The translations under genes were made by a program, and so were the position numbers. The notes under the pieces are model-generated. The model had not been told where the DNA came from. It was given only the letters and a program-made list of their open reading frames with translations, and made no database searches. This document shows positions 44,640 through 57,187 of a DNA stretch of 64,000 bases, piece after piece. The stretch comes from Siphonodentalium dalli (taxonomy: Eukaryota; Mollusca; Scaphopoda; Gadilida; Siphonodentaliidae): positions 165,282,394 through 165,346,393 of the forward strand of contig CP136069.1 in the NCBI GenBank assembly GCA_032622095.1, read 5' to 3'. Each line of letters opens with the position of its first letter. Positions within the stretch are counted from its first letter, which is position 1.

Positions 44640-45440
44640 GAACTGCAACTTTGTTTCTTTACGTAGTCCAGAAACCAGTCAGGAGTAAACTACATACCCA
44701 CATATAAAACAGTGGGTCTGATGACCTTTCGTAGAGTTTTCGTTTCCCAACCCCGGGATTCCACAACAGCAGCGCCAATCGGAACTCACTATTAGCAGCA
44801 CCAAGATAAAGGAGTCCAATCGAAATGATTAAAGACACGTGAGGCCTTAATTGTCGAAAATATTCATATTTGTTCCAAACACCGTAAACAGAAAAACATT
44901 AAAACGCATACAGTTTCGTTCATATATACCATGACCATCGCGTAAACAACATGTTATCATAAATACCTACTATATTTTACCTAAGCAAGAGGCTGATTGG
45001 GTTACAGAGGACAGCACAATGCTACTGGCTAATTACACAGGAATTCACCAACAAAGAACGCTCTTTATGTTTACCATCATAATATAAACAAACACCAGAA
45101 AAGTAACTTTTTATGCTTTTGTTTACATAACAATGGTTAAACATATGAGAATAACATACTGTTTATGCGATATTTCTTATTTATATACGGACAAACTCTG
45201 TCTACATTTTGATGTTCTTTCTGTTTGTGGCGGTTTTTGACGGGTGGAAATATTTTCACAGGATACCCACCGCCAAGGCCAACCGTACCTTTAACGTAGC
45301 GCGATGTGACGTAATTGGGAAATACCGCAAGCCTCCCCAGAAATGAAAAGTTGGCGGGAATACGATAGACTCAGTATCCGTATGAATCAGGGTGTATGTT
45401 TACAAAGACTGGATTGTAGAGTACTTGTGCTATGTTCATA
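44640..45440. repeat. Partial inverted relative of the TTAA element at 27466-29078
   Basis: 44670-44765 is the reverse complement of about 28490-28610 (shared AGTAAACTACATACCCACAT and GTCTGA(T/C)GACCTTTCGT), and 45300-45440 is the reverse complement of about 27565-27705 (shared GAATACGATAGACTCAGTAT-like and ATGTTTACA blocks). The middle differs and includes a solo MITE arm. Probably a deletion derivative of one family with a nested insertion; ends were not resolved. Confidence 0.65.
45110..45290. repeat. Solo arm of the TTAA MITE family of 3334-3702
   Basis: Similar to 3530-3702: GCTTTTGTTTACATAA, GCGATATTT, AAAC(T)TCTGTCTA(C)ATTTT, TTCTTTCTGTTT(A/G)TGGCGG, ATACCCACCGC(G/C)AAGGCC and a CCT end followed by TTAA at 45291-45294. 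The opposite arm is absent. Confidence 0.75.
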
Positions 45441-46614
45441 TTTTAAGGTGTAATTTGGAATAGCCCCTGTCCAAAACGTATTCATTGTTTTTATTGTGAC
45501 AGTACTATTTTATATACCAAATCAGTATATGCCTTTATTACATGCTACACATGTATACTAACTAAGTTATTATACCTAACTCACTAATATACATTTTATA
45601 ACCGCATCGTCATTTCATTCCGCGTACTTGGTTCATTTCGTTCCATTCCGCGCTATGCCGTTCTTTACATTTTCCCTTCCCAGTTTGATTCCTGATCTCT
45701 ATTTTGCTATTTCGTATTTCTATCTACGCCCAAATTCTCATCCACTAGTCTCTTTCTCTACCTTTATTTATCGCCCAATCTGAGATCTAACTGTCGGACA
45801 CTAAGGTGTCTCAGCCAATCACAGGTAACTTTATTCGCCGCGCTTTTCAGTTGATAATTAGCGTTCGAGTAGTGCACATCGTTAGTCTTGTTGACACTCA
45901 GTGTTTATCGTAAATTCTTCAAATGCCTTGAAGAATTCAGTTATAAAGTATAACATGAATACTACGTTATGACATCTTGACCTATGTTTCTACGATATGG
46001 TATGTGATATTTGTTATGTTTTTACCCGTTATAATATCTTGCATTTTAATACTATTGTCTTCGTTTTGGAAGTTTAGGATTACATCACATTTGCAATATA
46101 TATTTGCCCAATAGTTTAGGGATGTTGGAAATCGCACACTGCGTTCATAATCTACCTTTTATATTAGCATGTAGGTTTTATTTCTAACTGTTCGTCACAG
46201 TTAGGATTGTTTCAAATAGTTGTTTATATCGACAATAGGGAAGTTGGTTTTTGACACAATCACATTTCACATATTTATTTATATCCATTCGTGATATATA
46301 TTTTGGTAGCAACTACAATCTATGTATTTGTTCACCAGGGTCCTTTTTCTCGTTGGACATCTCTCGATTGATGTTGGATGTTCGATGTTGTGATGTTGCT
46401 GTCAAGCTGTCTGTATAGATGCATGTCATCCATGTGTCTTGTGATGTTGGATTGTGTTCCGTTTGGTTTAGAATAAGTATCGAATAAATGCATGATGAAG
46501 ACTTTTAAAGGTAGGCTCAGCTTTCTATAGACCCTGCCAGATGTTAAGACTCAGAGCCCCATAAATGTTTGTGATATAGCGACATGGTTCCCTAAAGACC
46601 CACCCCTGTGCTCT
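45441..46614. other. Spacer; no gene recognised
   Basis: AT-rich, no long ORF and no repeat match noted. A small inverted motif, ATTCTTCAAATGCC/CTTGAAGAATT, lies at about 45915-45940. Confidence 0.5.
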
Positions 46615-46950
46615 ACCACATTATTACATTCCTATGTGTGATTTACCTTGATTTCTCGAGTAATTATAAATAATAATTTCACCAGTGAATTATGTCACGT
46701 TAAATAGCTATAGCGCGTTACGTATTCATATGCACTATCAAAATGTATGTGTCATATGTATACTGGCGTATTATTCGGATTTCTTGTCAATCATATGTTA
46801 TTATTGGAATCTAATAAACAGAATAATCACTTGATTGAACTGGTTACGTGAAATCATTCATTCATTCGTGTTTGTACATGCAAAGTCCTTGCCTCTCATG
46901 AATTATTTCACGTCACCAGTTCAATCAAGTCAAGTGATTATTCTCTATAT
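46615..46950. repeat. Dispersed repeat with inner inverted arms, copy 2
   Basis: Second copy of the element at 34432-34800. Its foldback half pairs AATAATCACTTGATTGAACT (about 46822) with TTCAATCAAGTCAAGTGATT (about 46925); TCATGAATTATTTCACGTCA is the inner partner. Confidence 0.8.
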
Positions 46951-47300
46951 CTTAAAATATGGCAATTTTTTATGAAAAGGCAATATTTTATAGAATGAGT
47001 GGTTCTGTTGTAATGCATATTTTTCAATTGTCAGGAATCAGCAATGTTGCAAACAGTGTGTCTGTAATTTGCAGAATGAGGTCTCCAAAGGGTGAATTCA
47101 GTGATGCTATCCCACATGAACATTCACGTTATTCCGGAAAGAGAAGTTTTTCAAAGACACTTACACACACCTCCCCTGTTTCAATATTGTTTTAGAACTT
47201 TGTCTCTGTATGGTGTCCATTTCTAGACATGCCCTCTACTTCATAAAAGTGACTTTTAACGAAATAATGGGCACATTTAGAGTTCTTATTATGTTTATGC
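46951..47300. other. Spacer before the satellite; unassigned 78-codon frame
   Basis: The plus-strand frame at 46959-47195 contains VICRMRSPKGEFSDAIPHEH but I recognise no family and cannot support it as a gene or exon. Confidence 0.35.
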
Positions 47301-47560
47301 TAGCGCTATTCGACGCATAGGGTCTACCGGACATATCGGATGCCTTTGTTATCGATACAGGCATAACATATTTACGCTTCAGTTAGAGTTACTATTAGCG
47401 CTATTAGCTGTATAGGGTCTGTCCCGTACGGACACATCGGATGTCTTGTTATCGATACAAGCCTAACATATTTACGCTTCAGTTAGAGTTACAATTAGCA
47501 CTATTAGCTGTATAGGGTCTGTCCCGTATGGACACATCGGATGACTTTGTTATCGATACA

Positions 47561-48207
47561 ATACTTTTACTTTAAACTTTAAACATATTTTAATGTATTT
47601 AGAAAAAATATACATAGGGATCAGGGCACAAGTTACAAAACTTACAAACTAGCCCCTCTCCTAATACAATCATGGAACATACATAAAAATACATAGCAGA
47701 TATAGCAAACTGTTTATAAAGAAGAGTGCAGAGTGTGTGTGCTGCGGATGTCGGGTTTCCATCTGTATTCCAATCTCGGATATGAAGAAAACCCTAGAAC
47801 TCAGTGAGTTGAAAGATGAATGGCGAAATTTACCATGTTATCATACATGGGTTTGTTCAAAACGCTCTGTTTTAGCTATAAAAGATTGAGTAATGCGGAA
47901 AAGAGTAGTGTTCTTTTGATTTGATATACCTTTTACCCCATATAAGAAATGATTTGCTTCTAATGATTGAAAGCCATTAATACTTAAATTTCGGTAAAAG
48001 TCAATTCTCTCATCCACAAATAAAGGGCAAACATGAAAATAGTGATTGGCGTCTTGAATGTCTAAGTTACAGGGGCATATAGGCGATTATCAAACATATC
48101 CGAACGGAGATCACTACACTGATTCCGAATTTTACAGTGTATTGTATTAATTTTCCTTTTTCCTGTATAAAAATAAGATGGTTGTTTTATTATTGGGTCG
48201 ATAAAAT
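47561..48207 (-). pseudogene. 5'-truncated LINE 3' end inserted in the satellite, copy 1
   Basis: On the minus strand a frame from about 48205 reads FIDPIIKQPSYFYTGKRK, then INTIHCKIRNQCSDLRSDMF. After a one-base shift near 48075 it gives CNLDIQDANHYFHVCPLF, DERIDFYRNLSINGFQSLEA and FLYGVKGISNQKNTTLFRIT, stopping at 47841-47843. This is the C-terminal Cys/His end of a LINE ORF2, related to LINE B (CSCGDYEIESAYHFFFHC). A 3' UTR-like stretch with AATACATT and TTTAAAGTTTAAAGT runs to 47561. Satellite monomers resume on both sides. Confidence 0.85.
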
Positions 48208-49130
48208 CGATAGTGTTATAGTTTATATATTTACGTTTCAGTTATATTTACTGTTAGTGTTATTAGCTGTATATGGTCTGCCCCGTACGGACACATCATG
48301 TGCCTTTGTTATCGATACAAGCCTAACATATAACTACGCTTCAGTTAGATTACTGTTAGCGCTATTAGCTGTATATGGTCTCCCGTACGGACAGATCGGA
48401 TGTCTTTGTTATCGACACAAGCCTAACATAACTACGCTTCAGTTAGAGTTAATATTAGCGCTATTAGCTGTATAGGGTATGTCCCGTACGGCCAAATCGG
48501 ATGCCTTTGTTATCGATACAAGCCTAACATATAACTACGCTTCAGTTAGAGTTACTATTAGCGCTATTAAATGTATAGTGTCTGCCCCCATACGGACACA
48601 TCGGATGCCTTTGTTATCGATAGACGCCTAACATATTTACGCTTCAGTTAGAGTTAGTGTTAGCGCTATTAGCTGTATAGGGTCTGCCCCGTACGGACAC
48701 ATCGGATGACTTTGTTATCGATACAAGCTTAACATATTTACGCTTCAGTTAGAGTTACTATTAGCGCTATTAACTGTATAGTGTCTGCCCCCGTACGGAC
48801 ACATCGGATGCCTTTGTTATCGATAGACGCCTAACATATTTACGCTTCAGTTAGAGTTAGTGTTAGCGCTATTAGCTGTATAGGGTCTGCCCCGTACGGA
48901 CACATCGGATGACTTTGTTATCGATACAAGCTTAACATATTTACGCTTCAGTTAGAGTTACTATTAGCGCTATTAACTGTATAGTGTCTGCCCCGTACGG
49001 ACACATCGGATGCCTTTGTTATCGATAGACGCTTAATATATTTACGCTTCAGTTAGAGTTAGTGTTAGCGCTATTAGCTGTATAGGGTCTGTCCCGTATG
49101 GACACATCGGATGACTTTGTTATCGATACA

Positions 49131-49777
49131 ATACTTTTACTTTAAACTTTAAACATATTTTAATGTATTTAGAAAAAATATACATAGGGATCAGGGCACA
49201 AGTTACAAAACTTACAAACTAGCCCCTCTCCTAATACAATCATGGAACATACATAAAAATACATAGCAGATATAGCAAACTGTTTATAAAGAAGAGTGCA
49301 GAGTGTGTGTGCTGCGGATGTCGGGTTTCCATCTGTATTCCAATCTCGGATATGAAGAAAACCCTAGAACTCAGTGAGTTGAAAGATGAATGGCGAAATT
49401 TACCATGTTATCATACATGGGTTTGTTCAAAACGCTCTGTTTTAGCTATAAAAGATTGAGTAATGCGGAAAAGAGTAGTGTTCTTTTGATTTGATATACC
49501 TTTTACCCCATATAAGAAATGATTTGCTTCTAATGATTGAAAGCCATTAATACTTAAATTTCGGTAAAAGTCAATTCTCTCATCCACAAATAAAGGGCAA
49601 ACATGAAAATAGTGATTGGCGTCTTGAATGTCTAAGTTACAGGGGCATATAGGCGATTATCAAACATATCCGAACGGAGATCACTACACTGATTCCGAAT
49701 TTTACAGTGTATTGTATTAATTTTCCTTTTTCCTGTATAAAAATAAGATGGTTGTTTTATTATTGGGTCGATAAAAT
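49131..49777 (-). pseudogene. 5'-truncated LINE 3' end in the satellite, copy 2
   Basis: Copy of 47561-48207 made by the 1570-bp tandem duplication, not by a second retrotransposition: flanking monomers are also duplicated and the junctions are the same. It carries the same frameshift and the same stop (49411-49413). Confidence 0.85.
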
Positions 49778-51650
49778 CGATAGTGTTATAGTTTATATAT
49801 TTACGTTTCAGTTATATTTACTGTTAGTGTTATTAGCTGTATATGGTCTGCCCCGTACGGACACATCATGTGCCTTTGTTATCGATACAAGCCTAACATA
49901 TAACTACGCTTCAGTTAGATTACTGTTAGCGCTATTAGCTGTATATGGTCTCCCGTACGGACAGATCGGATGTCTTTGTTATCGACACAAGCCTAACATA
50001 ACTACGCTTCAGTTAGAGTTAATATTAGCGCTATTAGCTGTATAGGGTATGTCCCGTACGGCCAAATCGGATGCCTTTGTTATCGATACAAGCCTAACAT
50101 ATAACTACGCTTCAGTTAGAGTTACTATTAGCGCTATTAAATGTATAGTGTCTGCCCCCATACGGACACATCGGATGCCTTTGTTATCGATAGACGCCTA
50201 ACATATTTACGCTTCAGTTAGAGTTAGTGTTAGCGCTATTAGCTGTATAGGGTCTGCCCCGTACGGACACATCGGATGACTTTGTTATCGATACAAGCTT
50301 AACATATTTACGCTTCAGTTAGAGTTACTATTAGCGCTATTAACTGTATAGTGTCTGCCCCCGTACGGACACATCGGATGCCTTTGTTATCGATAGACGC
50401 CTAACATATTTACGCTTCAGTTAGAGTTAGTGTTAGCGCTATTAGCTGTATAGGGTCTGCCCCGTACGGACACATCGGATGACTTTGTTATCGATACAAG
50501 CTTAACATATTTACGCTTCAGTTAGAGTTACTATTAGCGCTATTAACTGTATAGTGTCTGCCCCGTACGGACACATCGGATGCCTTTGTTATCGATAGAC
50601 GCTTAATATATTTACGCTTCAGTTAGAGTTAGTGTTAGCGCTATTAGCTGTATAGGGTCTGCCCCGTACGGACACATCGGATTCCTTTGTTATCGATACA
50701 CGCCTAACATATTTACGCTTCAGTTAGAGTTAGTGTTAGCGCTGTTATCTGTATAGGGTCTGCCCCCGTACGGACACATCGGATGCCTTTGTTAAAGATA
50801 CAAGATTGATTGTTATAGTCTATATATTCACGCTTCAGTTAGAGTTACTGTATAGGTTTTACCTGTACGGACACATCGGTTGCATTTGTTATAGATAAGG
50901 GCTGCTAGCATAACATATTTACGCTTCAGTTAGAGTTACTGTTAGCGATATTAGCTGTATAGGGTCTGCCCCGTACGGACACATCGGATGTATTTGTTAT
51001 CGATACAAGCCTAACATATTTACGCTTCAGTTAGAGTTACTGTTAGCGCTATTAGCTGTATAGGGTCTGTCCGGTATGGACACATCAGATGACTTTGTTA
51101 TCGATGAAGGGCAGCTACCCTAACATATTTACGCTTCAGTTATAGAGTCAGTGTTAATGCTATTATTTGCATAGAGTCTTCCCCTGCGGACACATCGGAT
51201 GCATTTGTTATGGATACAAGACTGCCTGTCTGCCTAACGTATTTACGCTTCAGTTAGAGTAACTGTTATTGCTATTAACTGTATAGGGTCTGCCCATGCG
51301 GACATAACTGATGCCTTTGTTATAGATACAAGGCTGCCCGTCGGCCTAACATATTTACGCTTCAGTTACTGTTACCGCTATTAGCTGTATAGTGTCTGCC
51401 TCCGCGGACACAGTGGGTATCTTGTTATAGTTACAAGGCTGCTTGCAGGCCCAACATATGCATGCGTCGGCTACAGTTACTGTTACCGCTATTAGCTGTA
51501 TAGTGTCTGCCCCTGTGGACAAAGCGGATATCTTGCTATAGTTGCAAGGCTGCGTGTAGGCCTAACAATTTATGCTTCGATTACACTTATACGGATATAC
51601 ATATATAGGATGCCTTTGTCATCGATACAAGCCTAACATATTTACGATTA

Positions 51651-52425
51651 AATCTATAGAAGACAAGAGAGTTGGTGGAATGTGGCTCAATCAACGTACG
51701 AAAGTGAGCTGCCTATGATTGCGGCATCTTAGGCTGCAATCTCTAGAATTCTGGTGGGGGCGACATTATGTGTTGTGAGAGAAATCACCAGCCCTAGACT
51801 ATTGATTACAGCTGCTGAAAACCGAAGACACGTCAGCATGAAGAGAACAATGGCTTATGTTTCATTTTACCTATAAATCCTTTGCGTGTGAAATGGGCTT
51901 TGCATAAACCTACACATTCATACCAGCATGTACAATATAAGGTTCTTTTACAGGACACCCGATCGAAGCGTTATATATTGCTATATTGCGTTATCTGTAT
52001 GGCTATGGCTATGTGTAACTCACTATCTTTATAATTTAGAAAGGTTTCGCAAATTTACAGATTACAGTTGTAAACAAATTGGTTTAAACAATATTTAGTT
52101 TTCCCAAATAGAATGTCATTATTAACGCTTTCTACACTAACGCGTAATTGACGATCAGTTATCTCATAGGAAATGTTCAGATAATAAGTTCAACAAACGT
52201 TGTTGAACTTATTATCTAAACATTTGCCTCAATAAATAGGGCAAATTCTGTACTTTCATTTAGCTTGTGTCCGCTTTTATCACCTTAGCATCCCTCCAAA
52301 TCAATAATAGACCATTCATATGCACACAGTTTAGTATATAACAGGTTAAACATGACAAATGTCTGTACATAAACAAATTGGATTGACTGGGGTTCACCAG
52401 TCAGTCCATATACCTCGTTGTTTCA
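51651..52425. other. Spacer; hairpin at 52171-52225
   Basis: No gene recognised. AAATGTTCAGATAATAAGTT plus CAACA at 52171-52195 pairs with 52201-52225 with one mismatch. One arm of this hairpin also occurs at 18512-18540. Confidence 0.7.
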
Positions 52426-53075
52426 GCAACCAGAACCAACGACGGCGAGCAGCAACCAGAACCAATGACTCAACAACATCAGCCAAGAGAACCAACGAAG
52501 GACGAGCAGTAACCATCACCATCAATTCAACAACATCGGCAACCAGAACCAACGACGGACGAGCAGTAACCAGAACCAACGACGGACGAGCAGCAACCAG
52601 AACCATCAACTCAACATCAGCAATCAGAACCAACGACGGACGAGCAGCAACCATAACCAACGACTCAACAACAAACAGCAACCAGAACCAACGACTCAAC
52701 ATCAGCAACCAGAACCAACGACTCAATAACAGCAACTAGAACCAATGACTGACGCGCAGCAACCAGAACCAACCACTCAACAATATCAGCCACCAGAACC
52801 AACCAGTCAACATCAGCAACCAGAACCAATGACTCAACAACATCAACCAGAACCAATGACAGACGAGCAGCAACCAGAACCAACAACTCAACAACAACAA
52901 CCAGAACCAACGATTCATCATCAACAACCCAACGACTCAACAGCAGCAACCAGAACCAACCACTCAACAACAACAACCAGAACCAACGACTCAACATCAA
53001 CAACCAGAACCAACCACTCAACATCAGCAACCAGAACCAACGACGGACGAGCAGCAACCAGAACCAACGACTCAA
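52426..53075. repeat. CAACCAGAACCAACGACTCA-type minisatellite, left part
   Basis: Irregular units of about 27-36 bp built from CAGCAACCAGAACCAACGAC followed by TCAACAACA or GGACGAG. One plus frame would read QQPEPT/TQQHQPEPM repeats and a minus frame LVLVAA-like repeats. The array is cut at about 53075 by LINE C and resumes at 56605. Confidence 0.9.
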
Positions 53076-53094
53076 GGATAGGATAGGATAGGAT
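53076..53094 (-). repeat. GGATA pentanucleotide tail of LINE C
   Basis: Plus-strand GGATAGGATAGGATAGGATA, i.e. a TATCC repeat at the 3' end of the minus-strand LINE. Confidence 0.85.
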
Positions 53095-53441
53095 ATTTTA
53101 TTTCAATATACACATATTAATGAATAATACATTTGACAAATATTATATTGTATATTCGAGGGGGTGGCATAGTCAGACTAGACTGTCTTACTGCCATCCC
53201 CTTAAAGAAGAAAAGATGTTACGATAGGCGGTCAAGATTTCTTGTACAATGCACGGCTATATAATTATGTATCACACAATGGTTGTATTTAACTGGATTA
53301 TATACATGGAGGGTATACGTCTAGATAAATCGATTATTGGTTACTCGATGGTTTGTCTCTTTCTTGTCAGTGGGATGTTCCTTGAAAGTCGAGTAGGAAT
53401 ATGCTGAGTGAGGTTGATGATTGCGATATTGGGGAAGTCAC

Positions 53442-56400
53442 TTATTGACGAGCTACCACACAGTCGGGACATCTTTGATTGTTGCATTTAATTGTTGCAG
53501 CATATTTTTTAATGCCATCGGCACGCCGTTTGAATGTGTGTCTGGATTGGTATGATGTAAATTCGTTACCTAAATTGTTCCATATAGTTGGAAAAGAATG
53601 GAATGGTAGTTGTTGGGACCAAGATGTTCTTGGTTTTTTTTTAAATAGTGGGTGCTTTTGCCGGGTTTCTGGTCCGGTTTTGCGTTTGGTAAACATGTCG
53701 GTGAATGATTCTATTAAGCGCATATGATACCAATCATGCATGAAAACAGCCGCTTGTACTTTGTGGATGTCGTAGATTTTGAGTATATTTTCTTTTTTAA
53801 AGAGAGGTTCTGTGTGGCTTCTATATTTCTTATTACATAATACTCGCATCGCGCGTTTTTGAAGCATGAATATTTTTTTGACCGCAGGGACGTGTCCCCA
53901 TATTTGAATACCGTAAACGAGATGGCTTTGTATTAGAGCATAATATAATGTTTTAAGTGCGCTACCAGGAAAGAAGTGTTTAACTTTATTGATGTGGTAT
54001 ATGGCATTCACCATTTTAGAACAAACAGAGGACACATGTTTTTTGAAAGTCAGGTTTTCATCTATATGGATTCCTAAGAATTTTGTGGAGGATTCGTGCT
54101 CAAGATTTCCTACCTTGTTTAGTTCTGTATTGTTTAAGTAAACCTTTATAAAGTTCCATTTGTCATCATTGTTCTCTGGGTGTATTAGCATATAGTTGCT
54201 TTTTTTAGTATTGATCACTAACTTATTGCTACAGCACCAAGCAAATATGTTGCGTAACTCATTATTCACATAACTTTCTACAAGAATGCCATCTTTTCCA
54301 CCAGTTACTAGAGTCGTATCGTCCGCGTATGATAAGATATCCATGGTTGTCGAATTTGACATATCGTTAACGTATATTAAGAAAATTATCGGTCCCAGAA
54401 TTGATCCTTGGGGCACTCCACACGTCACTTCCGTTAATTTAGATTTAATACCATTGAGTTCAACATATTGCCTTCTATTTTGCAGATAGCTCTGAAACCA
54501 TGAGTATGCTGTGCCTCGTATACCATAGTGATCTAGTTTATGGAGTAAAATATCGTGATTTATCGTGTCAAATGCTTTTGAGAGGTCGAGAAATAGAGCT
54601 AAAGTGGAATCTCTAGTCAATTTGTCATTATTTGAGACAACTTGATCGAGGAGGTGTAATACAGGATGGAAGGTTGAATGATTAGGACGGAAGCCGTATT
54701 GGTGTTTATAGAGTGTGTTTTGTTCATTTAAGAAGTCTAATAATCGTTTATGCATTATTTTTTCGAGAAGTTTAGAGATAGCTGGAAGAATGCTGATAGG
54801 TCTGTAGTTGGAAATTTCATGAGTGATATTATTTTTTGGGATCGGGACTACTTTAGAAATTTTCATTTTGTTAGGGACTATTCCATGCTCTAAGGACAAG
54901 TTGAAAATATGCAATAATGCTGGGGCTATCACCTCAATTGTTTCCTTGATAAGTTTAGTTGATAGACCATTGAAATCCCTTGATACTTTCCCAGTCATAG
55001 AGAAACATGTGAGGATGATCTCCTGTATAGAGGTCGGAATTATTTTGAAATTGATGTCGTCTGGTTTGCGGTTATGAAGAAAATCTGTAAAATGAGAGTC
55101 ATTTTCATTTTCATTGAGTTGGCTAGTTTCCCGCCCAATTTTTGAAAAAAAGTCATTGAACTTTTCCGATATGAGTTTGGAATTTTCAAGTTCTATTCCG
55201 TTTTCAGTAAACGTCTTTGGGCTATTATTTGTGTTTCCATTTATCTTCAATGCACCCTTAAGTATTTCCCATGTTTTCTTTAAGTTATTTTTATTTACTT
55301 CTAGAATATTTGTATAGTATATATGTTTACTCCTTCTGATTAGTTTATTATATAAGGTACGATAACTCAAATATTTATTTACGTTCGTTTCCGTGGGTTT
55401 ATTCAATTTGCGTAAATATAGCTGGTTCTTAACAATACTAGACTTAATCAATCCAGATGTCATCCAAGGTTCGCGTTTTATGAATTTTTTGGGTATATGT
55501 CGACTTTTGATGGGGAAAGCTAGTTCATATGCATTCATATAGATATCTAAGAATATTTCATATGCTTGGCCGACACTTCTACAAGATGTAACGGAGTCAA
55601 AGGTACAAGATTTTAAAAGATTTTTGAATCTAATTATGTTATCAGGACTAAAACTTCTTTGATTAGTGATAGTTTCGTTATTATTGGGGCTGTTTTGTCT
55701 CTTTTGGTTAGATTCTGAATAAAATATGCCGAAGTGATCGGATACATCGCATGTGATTATACCAGATTTACATTCGCCTTGTAGATTATTGGTATATATA
55801 TTATCGATAAGAGTTGCTGAATGATCAGTCATTCGAGTGGGTTTAGTTATCCTTGGCACGATCGAATCCTCTTGTGAAAATGTTATTTATGAAATCATTC
55901 GTTTTTGTATGCGAGTTGAAATTGAGGAGGTCAATATTAAAGTCTCCTGATATATATGATTTGTGGTTATTAATTTGTTCTAGAATATCGTCAAATTTTT
56001 TCAAAAATTGATCAATGTTGGCCTTTGGTGCGGTATTTGGTCTGTAAACGCAGCCGATTATGCGAGAGTCATTTTTTCCTGGGTTAATTTCCACGAATAT
56101 TGTTTCTATCACGTGTGGAATAAATTCACTAAGGTCGGGTCGATTTTTATAGTGGATTGATTCTTTTATGTAAAGGCATACACCACCTCTACCATCATCG
56201 TCATCATCTCTACACTTGAATTCCATAGGGTGATATCCCGGTATTTGAAAGTGTGATGCTTGCCGTATTTTGAATGTTTCCGTTAAAGCTATAACGTCGA
56301 ATGAATTATTATTCGACTTTAAGTCGCACAGGAGATTACACAATGAATCGAAATTCGCGTTAATGCTTCGACAGTTGAGGCTGAATATTTAAAATTTAGA

Positions 56401-56577
56401 TTTTTTATTTGGTTGATCTATAGCATGTGATGGTGAAATGTATGCACATTCATTGCAGGTATTAATAGCAGAATTAAAATAATCGTCATTTTCCTGTTCC
56501 GTTTCGTTCCATTTCATTGTAAAGTTATATTCATCAGAATCCCGAACCTCACTCAGATTTACGTTATGTGTAGCCAT
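53442..56577 (-). pseudogene. LINE C ORF2, broken by one stop and one frameshift
   Basis: The start region (from 56577) reads MATHNVNLSEVRDSDEYN and meets TAA at 56389-56391; the same frame goes on with IFSLNCRSINANFDSLCN, the usual start of the endonuclease, then VIALTETFK, GGVCLYI, YRPN and SGDFNIDLL. A frameshift near 55855 joins it to an 805-codon frame starting PRITKPTRMTDHSATLIDNI and SDHFGIF. RT blocks there: NYRPISILPAISKLLEK near residue 351, FLDLSKAFDTINHDIL near 423, GVPQGSILGP near 481 and SYADDTTLV near 510. It ends CPDCVVARQ after a CNNQRC knuckle-like motif. The RT part is intact, so only two lesions inactivate the copy. Confidence 0.92.
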
Positions 56578-56604
56578 GGATATGACCTATAATGGAATGA
56601 ATGA

Positions 56605-56672
56605 AACATCAGCAACCATGTCCAACGACGGACGATCACCAACCATCACCATCAACCCAACAACCAATGTTG
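56605..56672. repeat. Minisatellite, right remnant beyond LINE C
   Basis: AACATCAGCAACCATGTCCA, ACGACGGACGATCACC, AACCATCACCATCAACC and CAACAACCAATG match the units at 52426-53075 although more diverged, showing that the LINE split one array. Confidence 0.75.
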
Positions 56673-57187
56673 TATTTCATTGTCCAATTTACGGAGACAA
56701 CGAATTGAATGCTACTCCGGAACTTTTAGAAATTTGACTCTCGAATCTGCAATGAAAGGAACAACTACAAAAAGTTTAAGCGAAAACATATCTATCTTTA
56801 ATATAGTTCAGAAATATATAACTATGACAAAACGTTTCTTGAACTGAAATGACAAAGTAGCAGTCATTAATGACATGACAAGCGACACCGAAATATCGGG
56901 TGCATAATCATATATATTGCTCTCATTGTTTTCGTTCAATCCAAATGTACACATTAAATGATAAAATGAACGCATATATTCCCTGCCTCTAAGAAGCTGA
57001 AAAGCGTCCAAGTGAGATATGGTCAACCGTGGAAACGGCAAATATCACGAATCCACTTCCTCATTCTACACAAGGAACACAATATAAATTAAGAGTTTAT
57101 GCTATTGTATTATAAATTATGTGGTTGGAATGGAATAAAATATTATTAAACCAACAACCAATGAGCAACATATAACGAAGAAAAGGA
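56673..57187. other. Spacer; no gene
   Basis: No motif recognised on either strand; the 77-codon minus frame at 56808-57041 is unassigned. Confidence 0.5.

Larger units (their letters stand above)
47501..50660. repeat. Tandem segmental duplication, offset 1570 bp
   Basis: About 47501-49080 and 49071-50650 look identical by eye, including the LINE fragment and its flanking monomers. Exact edges are hidden by the satellite itself. Divergence resumes after the TATAGGGTCT at 50651-50660, where GTCCCGTATGG in the first copy corresponds to GCCCCGTACGG. Confidence 0.9.
47300..51650. repeat. Satellite array, monomer about 100 bp, about 29 monomers
   Basis: Each monomer holds TTACGCTTCAGTTAGAGTTA, GCGCTATTAGCTGTATAGGG, CCCCGTACGGACACATCGGA and TTTGTTATCGATA; CCGTACGG and TATCGATA are palindromes. 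Spacing of the TATCGATA box is about 100-105 bp. Monomers in 48.3-50.8 kb are very alike, whereas those after about 50.8 kb are strongly diverged, the usual pattern of an array with a homogenised core and decaying edge. It is interrupted by two copies of a LINE fragment. The 112-codon frames within it (48137-48475 and 49707-50045) are repeat artefacts. Confidence 0.93.
53075..56604 (-). mobile_element. LINE C (CR1/L2-like), inserted in the minisatellite
   Basis: Covers a 3' tail of GGATA/TATCC units (53076-53094), a 3' UTR and ORF2. Minisatellite units lie directly on both sides (ending 53075, resuming 56605), which pins the insertion. Short tandem 3' tails instead of poly(A) are typical of CR1/L2-type LINEs. 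No ORF1 is present, and the ORF2 start lies only about 27 bp from the 5' junction, so the element is probably 5'-truncated just upstream of ORF2. Confidence 0.9.

Noticed and set aside
48137-50045. Two identical 112-codon ORFs
   Set aside because: They run from the LINE 3' fragment (antisense) into satellite monomers and are identical because of the 1570-bp duplication.
52359-53086. QQPEPT-repeat proteins and the leucine/valine-rich antisense frames
   Set aside because: They follow from the minisatellite unit; no start context, domain or intact array end supports a gene.
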